Below, piece after piece: positions 35,094 to 45,089 of a stretch of 64,000 nucleotides of DNA. Made by a program: the position numbers and the translations under genes. Origin of the DNA: Macrolepiota albuminosa (Eukaryota > Basidiomycota > Agaricomycetes > Agaricales > Agaricaceae); NCBI GenBank assembly GCA_027475525.1, contig JAMWFC010000052.1, positions 62,001 to 126,000 on the forward strand. Reading direction: 5' to 3'. A model generated the notes under the pieces. It did not search any database and had not been told where the DNA came from. It saw only the letters and a program-made list of their open reading frames with translations. Each line of letters begins with the position of its first letter. Position 1 is the first letter of the stretch.

Positions 35094-37462
35094 TCACAGC
35101 GGATCTCTTGCAGTTTGGGGGAGAATAAAATCAGGAAGCACCCGTCTAAATTTATCAATTGCCATCGAGGCCAATTCTTGCCACATGGCCACCTCTTTGT
35201 AGTCACACATGTGATCATCAAGGATTTCTGCCCGATGTGCCAAGGTAGCCATACGAGCCATCTGTGAGACTTCATTTAGTGTAGACCAGAGACTTTCAAT
35301 TATCTCCCCAGCCAAATGACTGGCCCTGGGAATGCCATCTGTGAGACTTCATTTAGTGTAGACCAGAGACTTTCAATTATCTCCCCAGCCAAATGACTGG
35401 CCCTGGGAATGAAGGACGGGGCAAAGCGGAAAAAACAATCCTCCTTATGCCTATGGACATGAAGAAGTCCTATTGCAAAGTCCACAAGTAGATTATCTGG
35501 CAGGACTTCTCCGGCCTCGGCAAGCCGTTCAGAAAATTTGACACACCACTGGCATGCTATGTCATATACCAGTAGGAGACGCTGAATCCCATCCATGTTG
35601 GTCGTCTTAACTGCCCGTGTGATGGAAAAGTCTGTGTAAACCTGGCCTTCACCACGGGTCAAGTTTGTTACACTATTAGGAGCAAAGCAGCCATGCCGTG
35701 TACATGCCATTGCAACAATACCAGTAATGTCGCATGACTTGTTCATTATCAGGGCCTTTTCAATAGCTTTGAATGTGTTTTCACAGGCGGCTCTCTGGAC
35801 AGCCGGAGGTCCAGCAGACGGCCGACGGACAGGATTGAATTGATGAGCGGACGGCGGACAGGTAGAGTTAAAGAATGTCACTCACCGTTGGCTGTTCCTT
35901 TGCGCGCTTGAGATAGTGGGTGAGCTCATCCCTCCTGGCCATCATACCACCGCCTTCTGAATGCCATACATCATGAGCAGGATTAGAATGTCGGACGTGA
36001 TCCGCCTTGAAGTTGCTGTCCATCATTAAAGAACGATTGAACTTCCACTGGACAGGATCTTCTTCCCAGTTGGATGGAAGATTGACTCCTGGTTGGGGAC
36101 AAGTTGGACAGAATATTGCAAGTTCACCACGGTCCGGCGCCATGGGATGCCTCGATTCATCATGGCCGAAGCCTGCCCACTTCAACTTCTTCAGCCACCG
36201 CCATGAACGAGAAAGTCGTCGTAGCTCGCGGTAAAGGTTATCCACCTCACCAGAAGATGCAATCAGGGAAGTTATTCTTGCAATTTTCTGCCAGTACTGG
36301 TAGGCGGATGCTTTGCACTCTAGATTTGTCAGACGGAAGTCGTCCAGCACAGCCGTTGTAAAATATGTTTGTGTCCGATCAAATGTACTGGGGACCAGCT
36401 GCGAGCGGATGGTATCCTCCACCAAGACATCCATCCCAGAACACTCACATGAAATGACAGTGATGTAGTGTACTCCAGTTGTGTGAACAATCCGTTGTAT
36501 TGGATTCCCAAAGCAATCATATCTGTCCATACGGAACCCGTTCGTGGCTGGCCGATCTTCTGGAATATCTTCTATTGGCACATTATTCTCTGGGTCCTGT
36601 TGCTCTTCCTCTTCCATGATTTGATCAAGGCTGGCATCCTGAAGTCTGCTCAGGAAATCTGAAGTCATGGATGGATGCGCTGCTGGATGTCCCGGATCGC
36701 TATCCGCTGATGGAAGTTCAACATCCAGTTGATATTCGAGTCGTAGAAACTCTTGCTCCTGAATGTCCTTTTTCCGCTCGTGGTCCTCAAGAGCCCTGAC
36801 CCTGACCTTCCCTTGATGACAGTTTGCATGCAATGAATTGTGTTGGATATAGAAATACCCTCCAGTATCCGACATATTCATTGGTTGGAAATACCTACCA
36901 TTCCATACTTCAGGTCGGTGAAACGGGTTGGAGTCATGCGTGCGGCGGAAACATCCGCGACAGAATATTCTTGACCCAACGCAATCACGGCATCGCCATC
37001 GTGCGAGGTAATGGTCAGGACAAGCAAGGCAATCAGTAATGTCATCCATTGATTCACGACCAAGCAATCCATTGAGCAACTGTGGAACATGGTTGATGAA
37101 GTCGTTAAGATAATCTGCCTGTGTCTATGTATGAACTTGAATAATTCGCTCTCAATAATAGCATACATTCAAATCACCTTTACATGCCTTATGGATACGG
37201 GCATTGTATCATCTACATCATCTACCGTTGGATTATTGTCCAAGTGTGCAAAGTTATCATCATCTGCAAATGCCGCAGGTGGTGCACCAGTTACAATGGG
37301 AGCGGGACCCAGTGGTAGCCGTTGTGTTATGAGGACTGGCAACCCTTGTGTGTTCTGAGTGAGTCGTGTCCTTTCCTCAGCAAACAGGATGAGGTCCCTT
37401 TGTCTGATGACTGTTGTTTTTGGTCGCTTGCGTTTCTTTAGAGAGTTCAGGTTCATGATCAA
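35094..37462 (-). CDS. KDZ transposase with CxC2 cysteine cluster (element C)
   Basis: Exons 37462-37178, 37118-35886 and 35794-35094 splice with GT-AG introns. Exon 1 is a basic N-terminus. Exon 2 contains the CxC2-type Zn cluster (CLACPDHYLARWRCRDC, FCRGCFRRTH, then HRPEVWNGRYF) and the start of the RNase H-like core (SLMMDSNFKADHVR, first Asp). Exon 3 has ACTRHGCFAP, LLVYDIACQW (second Asp) and the HLAGEIIESLWSTLNE block (catalytic Glu). The enzyme should bind the ends of element C and catalyse cut-and-paste transposition in the nucleus. Exon 3 contains an exact 77-bp duplication at 35257 that shifts the frame, after which MARMATLAHRAEILDDHM resumes; this is most likely an assembly artefact. 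The long helical C-terminus usual in the family is missing: the frame stops at 35094 next to a tandem repeat. Confidence 0.88.
35257..35410. repeat. 77-bp exact tandem duplication (7 of 19)
   Basis: Units 35257-35333 and 35334-35410, covering the catalytic Glu block of the transposase twice and shifting its frame. Confidence 0.92.
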
Positions 37463-37698
37463 AATATCTATGGCCAGGACCTAGCCATTGTATGGGATAT
37501 CTAATGAGACCGCTCATTGATATCAGCAATATGCCCCAATTTGGATGGGCCGGATACCAGCAGACAGCGGACCCTATCCATCGAAGATAAACGGAATCCG
37601 TTTGTCATCAACGGACACTGAACGGAAAATCTATATTTTATCATGTGATCCTTTGGTTGAGAACTGTGTGGTTGCAGAAAATTATATTGTCTACAAAC
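37463..37698. promoter_or_regulatory. Divergent promoter between transposase and companion gene
   Basis: Only 236 bp separate the transposase start (37462, minus) from the companion start (37699, plus), so both are likely driven from a shared bidirectional promoter. No TATA box stands out. CGGACAC/ATCCGTTC-like short inverted words also occur in the element arms. Confidence 0.5.
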
Positions 37699-40304
37699 AT
37701 GTCTGCCCTCCTGCAACCGCCTGAACCAATATTTTCACCAAAGAAAAGACGAGTGGAACCGATATTTACAGCGGAAGAAAGATCTATCTTTGAACCATAC
37801 AAGGAACTCTACCGCTCCTCAACTACTCCTCAAGCTCGGACTGCTATCTTGAAGGATAAAATCCTAACGGATATTTTCAACTACTGGGCCACTAAGGGGA
37901 CAGAGCCAAAGACAGGGGAAGAGTGGGCAGAGAGAATCAAAGTAGGTACAGCAACTCATTGCAAAGAACTAGACATCATTTGCTTGAATAGAAGGTTGTC
38001 CAGTATATCAAGAATTGCTGGCGCCCTTATTACCAGCATAAAGATCCAAAGGTGCTTTGCTTGAATAGAAGGTTGTCCAGTATATCAAGAATTGCTGGCG
38101 CCCTTATTACCAGCATAAAGATCCAAAGGTGCTCTGAAAACTTCACTGCGAGATGTTGTCTGGCAGACAATGGCAAAGGAGATAAACAAGGAGATCCAGA
38201 ACTTGTTGAGGGGTAAGGATCACAACGCCTCGGGATTGGATGCATTTGCACAATATAATGTGGCTGTCAAAAATGTTATGCATCAACTCACACCGCAGGA
38301 GGAAAGTTGTTTACGGAAGATGGCGGCAGAATGGAGCAAAAAAGGAAATCCGCCAGAAATTCAGCGCAAGTTGGTACTCCTTCCGTCCCACGGAAGATGG
38401 CGGCAGAATGGAGCAAAAAAGGAAATCCGCCAGAAATTCAGCGCAAGTTGGTACTCCTTCCGTCCCCATCCGTCCTCTATTTGTTGTACATCTGTACACT
38501 TGATTCCGCTTTCTAATTGTTGTCTCTCCAGGAAGGCCTGAAAGCACGGTTTGAAGCGTGTGGACGATGCAGATGTGCTTCGATTTAGAGAGATGGGCAT
38601 GTTGAGTTGGACTGTTGTTGGTTGGTATGCAGATGAAGGCATGACTATTAGAATGTATGTGGTGCCATCATTCTTTAAACAATTTTGACACCAATTATAG
38701 TCATGACAATATGTCATACTTGACCCATGCTAACCGACCTACCTTTCAAGACTCCTTTCCTGACCTTGTTAGTGACCTCAACAAGAAGATGATGGATTAC
38801 ATGTCTGCTCTTCTTGGTAGAGACATGCCGTCCAACATGCAATCACCCCATGATTTGACTCCTCCTATCCTTACATGCCATGACCTCATCCTTGATCTGG
38901 ATAGGGATGGATTCCCAATATTACCAGCAGATCCAGGACCAAATATATTTCAAACTTGGGCAGAATTGGAAATGCTTGTCCGGGACTATCTAAATACTCA
39001 TTACAGTGAATAGGACCAAATATATTTCAAACTTGGGCAGAATTGGAAATGCTTGTCCGGGACTATCTAAATACTCATTACAGTGAATCTAGTTTTCTCC
39101 ACCTTTGCTCATCATCTGATCACCCCATCAGAAATTGTGTCTGGTTACCGTTATGAATCTGCTCCTTACAAGGCAGTGAGGACCAATGATTAGCAATTCA
39201 TACATTCAAGGTATCTTCCAGATACCGTTATGAATCTGCTCCTTACAAGGCAGTGAGGACCAATGATTAGCAATTCATACATTCAAGGTATCTTCCAGAG
39301 GTCTGATATTCCAAGATCCTCATAATCTTGGTCGGCCTGAGCTATTGCATCTGCTGAACTTCTGGAGAGACCGTCAAGGACAGTATGGATCCGGTGACAC
39401 CTTCCGCTGGACGGTTTATCTCAACCGTCACAAGCAGCCAGTAGCTGCCGAGTACGGCACCCGAGCTGATCGTGAAAAAAATGTGGCAGCAGCAGCAGCA
39501 CGTAAGGCTACACGCAAAAATGGAGGGAAAAATCGGAAACAGAGGCCAACACCATCAGCGGTAGTCAATGGCAACAGTAGGACCATTGCTAATGATGGAG
39601 CCGCTGATGGCGGATCCGCTTTAGTCACCAGATCTGCGGTAGTCGATGGCAACAGTAGGACCATTGCTAATGATGGAGCCGCTGATGGCAGATCTGCTTT
39701 AGTCACCGGATCTGCAGCCAACTTGGAGTGGCAATGGGGGCCTACACTTCCCCTGTCACCTAGCGTACCACACACACCACTGCCTGACTTACAGGAGGAA
39801 CCTCCTGTCTTGCGCTCACCGCACACTCCCCAGCCTCAGTGCCACAACAGATCCACGGTTCACAACAAATCCTGACCAAATGTATCAGCTTCCGCTCACG
39901 ACAAGTCCGCTCTCGACGAATCCGTTCATGACGGATGTGTTGATGATACAGCAGTGGTAGATGCCACTACCATCCACCTCTTACAACAAAGAGGATGGAG
40001 CCATCCAGACCCTCCAATTAATGGCCCTAGTGATGGTTCCCCTAGATATAGAGTGTCAAGAAGGGTGCTCGACATTCTTCAAGATGAGGACAATGACCAA
40101 TTTGAAGGTGAGGGAAGGCCGGCATTACAAAACCAAAAGAAGCGCAAGGCATTGCCTAACCAATTGTCAACAAATTCCAAGCGACCCCGCAAGTCTCAAG
40201 CACAAATGCTACAGGAAGATGCAGCTCGATACATTGATATGTCTACACCAGCCAAAAGGAGTAGCAGCTGCACTAAGGTCATTCGACCAGTCCGCCGTCA
40301 TTGA
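37699..40304 (+). CDS. Element C plus-strand companion protein (interrupted)
   Basis: The ATG at 37699 opens exon 1 (to 37941: PKKRRVEPIFTAEERSIFEP, donor GTAGGT). Following pieces read KVVQYIKNCWRPYYQHKDPK, TMAKEINKEIQNLLRGKDHN, QLTPQEESCLRKMAAEWSKK (38140-38370), a region around 38690-39013 with TPPILTCHDLILDLDRDGFP, then FWRDRQGQYGSGDTFRWTVY (39345-39440), a basic stretch, two 28-residue repeats beginning SAVV(N/D)GNSRTIANDG (39560-39715) and a Pro-rich tail to about 39875; 39954-40304 may be a last exon. The order is that of helical companion proteins known beside KDZ elements, function unknown. Four exact 77-bp duplications (37979, 38313, 38935, 39146) and one apparent single-base frame change near 38135 interrupt it. 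Confidence 0.6.
37979..38132. repeat. 77-bp exact tandem duplication (8 of 19)
   Basis: Units 37979-38055 and 38056-38132; doubles the start of exon 2 of the companion gene. Confidence 0.92.
38313..38466. repeat. 77-bp exact tandem duplication (9 of 19)
   Basis: Units 38313-38389 and 38390-38466; doubles the RKMAAEWSKKGNPPEIQRK segment in two frames. Confidence 0.92.
38935..39088. repeat. 77-bp exact tandem duplication (10 of 19)
   Basis: Units 38935-39011 and 39012-39088; ends the frame of the TWAELEMLVRDYLN segment. Confidence 0.92.
39146..39299. repeat. 77-bp exact tandem duplication (11 of 19)
   Basis: Units 39146-39222 and 39223-39299, only 57 bp after the previous one, so an assembly unit of about 58 bp of unique sequence lies between them. 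Confidence 0.92.
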
Positions 40305-40408
40305 TGTGGGGAAGGGGGGAATGTTATATTACATTTTGTAAACTATAGGGTTACAAAAATGTACGAATGTGTGTCATAATGAAAAAAAAAATATATGATT
40401 GTCCATCT

Positions 40409-42503
40409 TCACTTCTCTTCTGTTGCCTTCCGTCTCTCAGTAAGCCAACTGGATGATCGGGTCCGTTGCATCGGCGGCCGACTACTTCGGGAGTTGCTGC
40501 GAGCCCGTCCCCTTGGGCCAGGGAGAGGGTCCTTGGCAGGGACTGGGACGGAAGATGGTTGAGGGGGTGACGGAGATGTTCGTGCGGGAGTCGTCCCTGA
40601 GGATGTTTGTTGAAGCGGGGACAGAGCGACGGTGAGAGCAGATAAGTCAGCGGCGTGATGGGATTGGTCAGTGGCGAGGGCAGAGGTGTCACCAGTGGGA
40701 ACGGATATGTCAGCAGTGGCAGGGGATTGGTCAGCGATGGGGTCAGGAGTGGTTTCTTCCTCTTCAACAATGGGTCCAAGTCCACTGTGCCCTGTTGGAT
40801 GCACTGCCACATCATCCTGAGCTGACGGACTGGAGGGACGGGTAGAGATGTGAAGTTGATTCTGCAAAGTGTCAACCACACCCCAAATATTGCGGATCTG
40901 CTCTTCCGTCTGACAGATCCGTCCGGTGTGGTCTTCAAGTGTCTCACCCGCAAGAGAAACATTCGTTTGCAGGGTTTCTATGCGGCCACCAAGCGTGTCA
41001 ACCTGAGTCTGGTAGCGACGGAAGAAGTCCTCAATACGTGGTAACCAGCTCACCTCAGCCGTGACAAACCCGTCCCGCACCTGCTCCCCAACATTCCACA
41101 ATGCTTCCTGGACACCCCTGCCATTACACCAGCCACAATGTCCTCACTGTGACTAGACTCCATTGCCTGCTCCTTGCCCTTTCCCTTGACTGGAAGAGGG
41201 TCTGCTAGGTGGTTGGAGGTCGATGGTTGGGATGGATGGACGGACAGTTTTGATGGTCCCACAATTGGACTGGTTGGTTCATCTGCTAACTATTGGTTAG
41301 CTATTTGAGCAGGAAAAGAGTTTCATACCGTCATCACTCTCAATAATCGTCACTGACTTCTTTCTCAGTGGTTTTTTCCCCTTTCCCTTGTTGCTGGGCT
41401 TGACGGTTTTCTTGACAATCGTCAGGCTGCATGTTTGTTTGCGAATAAGCTGGCAGGAATCGCATGCGGTGCCGCCCTTTGTCCTGACACACTGTAGCCG
41501 CTTACTTGCGCAATATTGGCAAGGGGGGTTGATGTGCTGACCCTCGCAACGCCCTTTGTCCTGACACACTGTAGCCGCTTACTTGCGCAATATTGGCAAG
41601 GGGGGTTGATGTGCTGACCCTCGCAACAAGGTGCTGTCCTCAGATACCTGCCCAACAGCATCCCTCCAGTAATTTCCCCCTTTGGTATCCTGCCCTCTTG
41701 TTCTTCCTCTTCCTCTTCCTCTTCATCCTCGTCCTCATCCTCGTCCTCCTGCTCCTTCTGTCGACGATAGGTACCAGGAGGAGATTGACCAATATAGGTC
41801 ACCCGTTTTGGCTTCTTGGGATTTGGCGACGGACCAGACAAATCTCCTGCCACTGGAGGACTCGGTCGTTTTCTCTTCTTCGTTTTGGCTTCTTGGGATT
41901 TGGCGACGGACCAGACAAATCTCCTGCCACTGGAGGACTCGGTCGTTTTCTCTTCTTCGGAATCGGTGACGGACCAGACAAATCTCCTGCTGCTGGCCTA
42001 TGACCTATCCGGTCTTCTTGTGCCGGTGCCGTCGACGGACCGGCCTCGGTCGATGGATCAGGTTGTTCTTCGCCCCCACTTGGTTCCTCCCCCCTTCCGC
42101 TTCTCTGGGTCCATTTCTTCGCAGCGTCCTTCAACCGCCTGGTTCTTCGCCCCCACTTGGTTCCTCCCCCCTTCCGCTTCTCTGGGTCCATTTCTTCGCA
42201 GCGTCCTTCAACCGCCTGGTCATATCCTCGTCAGAAAGCTTGCTCTGGAGTAGCGGGATAACTTTGTTGATGAAACTTCTCCTGGCATCAAGGAGGAGTT
42301 TCTTGTCATCCTTGACGTCCCTAACCTTGAACCACATGTCAATCTACAGGACGACTATTAGTGCATGTCTATTAGGCAGGAGTGCTTGTATCTTACCAGG
42401 TCCTTCTGCTGTGCTTTGAGTTGTCGCAGGTCTCCTCTGAGAGCAAGGTATAATACTCGAACATCCGCGTCAACGACCCGTTGGTGGAGTTCTTCGTTAG
42501 ACA
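40409..42503 (-). CDS. Element C Cys-cluster and coiled-coil protein
   Basis: Starts at ATG 42503-42501 (SNEELHQRVVDADVRVLYLA; donor after KDL near 42395) and continues with WFKVRDVKDDKKLLLDARRS, a basic KKWTQRSGRGEEPSGGEE region, two GDLSGPSPNPKKPKR-type repeats, a run of Asp/Glu (about 41700-41760) and a cysteine cluster CQYCASKRLQCVR...TACDSCQLIRKQTC (about 41420-41530). The spacing resembles a paired CxxC-type Zn cluster seen in hypothetical mushroom DNA-binding proteins. After an intron (about 41325-41279) comes a coiled coil (RIEDFFRRYQTQVDTLGGRI...NIWGVVDTLQNQL, 40860-41100) and a Ser/Pro-rich tail with a basic RGRARSNSRSSRPP end. Three 77-bp duplications (41474, 41804, 42065) and one single-base frame change near 41118 interrupt it. 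A DNA-binding accessory role is inferred. Confidence 0.6.
41474..41627. repeat. 77-bp exact tandem duplication (12 of 19)
   Basis: Units 41474-41550 and 41551-41627; duplicates the cysteine cluster, which therefore appears twice in different frames. Confidence 0.92.
41804..41957. repeat. 77-bp exact tandem duplication (13 of 19)
   Basis: Units 41804-41880 and 41881-41957 within the GDLSGPSPNPKKPK region; overlaps a genuine, slightly diverged protein repeat that continues to about 41995. Confidence 0.9.
42065..42218. repeat. 77-bp exact tandem duplication (14 of 19)
   Basis: Units 42065-42141 and 42142-42218; doubles the basic KKWTQRSGRGEE segment. Confidence 0.92.
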
Positions 42504-43660
42504 TGGCGGATGGAGGATTAAAGAAATGGACGAGAACTTTACACGAAGCAAGTTCTGAAAATAGATATCATGTGACCCTGTTTAAATTACAAAAGAAGTT
42601 TGATTTATTGCTTGACAAAACCTTACTTTGTTTATCTTACAGTTTAGTAAATAACAATTAGCTAAGCAGGTCAAAAATTGCAAACGTCTTAATGTTTATT
42701 GCACTAAGCAGGAGTCGAACCCACCTACTAACAATTAGCTAAGCAGGTCAAAAATTGCAAACGTCTTAATGTTTATTGCACTAAGCAGGAGTCGAACCCA
42801 CCTACTGCAAGACACAATGAACACCAATGGATAATATTCTACTAGACCATCAATGCTTACTGCACACTGCTATAGTCTAAATAGATATCATGTCACTCTG
42901 TTTAAATTAGGACCTTACTTTGTTTATTATACTGTGTAGTAAATAACAATTAGCTAAGCAGGTCAAAAATTGCAAACGTTTTAATGTTCATTGCACCAAG
43001 CAGGAGTCGAACCCACCTACTGCAACACACAATGAAGACCAATGGATAATATTCCACTAGATTATTGATGCTTACTGTACACTGCTATAGTCTAAATAGA
43101 TATCATGTCACTATGTTTAAATTAGGACCTTACTTTGTTTATCATACTGTGTAGTAAATAACAATTAGCTAAGCAGGTCAAAAATTCTAAACAGTTTGAC
43201 GTAAATGCACTAGTAGGAATCAAACCCGTCTACTGCAAGACATAATAAAGACCAATAGATAATATTCCACTAGACCACCAATGCTTACTTTACATTGCTA
43301 TGATGTAAATAAACATCAGTCTATTCTTCTGTGTGTGGTCAAAAATATTTGAGTTTGATCTCAATGCACTAGGAGGAGTCGAACCCACCTAATGCAAGAT
43401 ACAAGGAATACCAATGAGAAATATTCCACTACACCACAGACGCTTCATGTATAATGCTATGGTGTAAATCAATATCAGTCTAATATTCCGCTACAAACCA
43501 TGGTTTTTCTCTTTCCTGTATACTTCTATGGTGTAAATAAATATCAGTCTAATATTGTCAATTCAATACAGATGCACCAGTTGCAGTAAAATCTCTATCC
43601 ATTCAAATTCTGTATGAGTCCGTTTGTGCACTACATGAACACCGTCCTGACTTGTAGCAA
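42504..43660. repeat. Array of diverged tRNA-like units
   Basis: No protein gene. Minus-strand tRNA-like units lie at 42779-42859, 42992-43073, 43207-43287 and 43366-43445, each with GGGTTCGACTCC-type box B, a CATTGGT...ATTATCCATTGG or related core and a GGTCTAGTGGAAT-type box A. They alternate with a repeated spacer (TAGTAAATAACAATTAGCTAAGCAGGTC at about 42645, 42950 and 43153), giving a higher-order period of roughly 160-215 bp. Divergence grows along the array. Confidence 0.65.
42652..42805. repeat. 77-bp exact tandem duplication (15 of 19)
   Basis: Units 42652-42728 and 42729-42805, at the first tRNA-like unit of the array. Confidence 0.92.
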
Positions 43661-43741
43661 GCGCCTGTGGTACAATGGAATATTCATCAATTGATATTTC
43701 ATATTGTGCACAAGAAGTGGGTTCGACTCCCACTAGTTCAC
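43661..43741 (+). repeat. tRNA-like unit in right arm
   Basis: GTGGTACAATGG and GTGGGTTCGACTCCCAC, the latter a perfect 5-bp T-arm stem; mirror of 31908-31988. Confidence 0.55.
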
Positions 43742-44120
43742 ATTATATAATAGCAGCAGGCCGCTGACGTCCGCTAGCGTCATGAATTTGATCCGTTGAA
43801 AACTCCAGAGATTTCTGCAGTGGCATAAGATGGACGAGTTCGTGCATGTGGTCATTCCAGTGCTCATGACCAGTTGATAATACACTGTGGCGGGCTACCT
43901 TTGTGCTGGTCTTTGTAAAAAAGGTAGTCAGCCCTAGTGTATCGTCACTTGTCATGTGAACTGGAATGATCTCATGCGTCAACTCCTCCATCCTATCCCG
44001 CTTCAGTAATTGCTAGAGTTTTGGTCAGATCCACTACCACAGGCGCATACTCCAGGTCAGTACAATGTATATGTAGAGCAAAAATGCACCCATATAAAAA
44101 CACAGCATTAGTCCCTGTTA

Positions 44121-44200
44121 AGGTGAAGTAGGAGTAGAACCCACTACTGTACACAATATTGAATATCAATAAATGAATATTCCACTGAACCACTGGGACT
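44121..44200 (-). repeat. tRNA-like unit in right arm
   Basis: Mirror of 31433-31512, with box A-like GTGGTTCAGTGGAAT and box B-like GGGTTCTACTCC on the minus strand. Confidence 0.5.
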
Positions 44201-44327
44201 GGTTGCACCGCTGACATCAGCTGGCTCACATGCCGACATCAGCTACCGTCCGCTACCGTCCACTGGCATGCCAGCAGACAGCGGACACTCACACACCCTC
44301 TTCCGCCCTTCCCCCTCTTTCTCCCCA

Positions 44328-44481
44328 GTGCCATCCTCTCCACTCCCCACACTACCTCACACGCCACCCCTGTCCACCACATGCACCCCGCTTCCCTCCT
44401 CCCCGTGCCATCCTCTCCACTCCCCACACTACCTCACACGCCACCCCTGTCCACCACATGCACCCCGCTTCCCTCCTCCCC
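44328..44481. repeat. 77-bp exact tandem duplication (16 of 19)
   Basis: Units 44328-44404 and 44405-44481 in the C-rich part of the right arm; single-copy in the left arm near 31190. Confidence 0.88.
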
Positions 44482-45011
44482 CCTGACCTGACGTCTGACG
44501 TCTGCTACGTCCGCTGGGGTACCAGCGGACACCCACGCTCCTCCCCTTCCCCCTTCCCCCTCTTTCTCCCCACCCTCATCCCTCTTCCGCCACCCCCCAC
44601 GCTCTCCGAGACGCCACCCCATGCGGCGGATACCCACGCACCCCGTTTTCTTCTCTCCTGCCCTGATGCCAGACGATGCCGGGGGTTGCCAATGGATTCC
44701 TGTGGATGCCGACGGATACCAGCGGATATCCGGTGGATATCCGGCGGATGCCGACAGATGCACGACAGATGCTGACGGATGCTGATGGATGCCAGCGGAT
44801 CACGACGGCCGCCGATGAACTCCGACGGATGCCAGCTGATGGCCAGCTGATGGCTGCTGATGCCAACGCCCCTTTCAGGCCACGAAAACTCTTTTGGGAG
44901 GTATGCCACCCCCCTTCCACCTCAAAAAATCCATACAGGAACCTGCGGAAACGTAGGTGGGCGTCCGTTCATTGTGTTATCTGACCTTTGAATCTATCCG
45001 TTAGTAACAGA

Positions 45012-45089
45012 CCTGTGGTGCAACGGTTAAATGTGCATTCCATTGCTGGAGGCTTTCCCAAGGCTGGGGGTTCGATTCCCTCCCACAGG
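45012..45089 (+). repeat. tRNA-like unit in right arm, perfect acceptor stem
   Basis: Begins CCTGTGG and ends CCACAGG (7 of 7 pairs), with TGGTGCAACGG and GGGTTCGATTCCC. It differs from the left-arm copy at a handful of positions, one of them restoring the acceptor pair. As there, the anticodon stem is weak. Confidence 0.6.

Noticed and set aside
41700..41770. Acidic frame as a real nuclear-protein motif conserved on both strands
   Set aside because: The opposite strand reads as Leu/Pro-rich by complementarity; only the minus-strand frame fits with the flanking exons.
42779..43445. CRISPR-like regularly spaced array
   Set aside because: Units are imperfect, tRNA-like and in a eukaryotic transposon; spacers are themselves repeated.
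30668..45089. Functional tRNA genes
   Set aside because: T arms and acceptor-like stems are present, but no convincing anticodon stem-loop can be drawn and the units are diverged repeats inside transposon arms; annotated as tRNA-like repeats.
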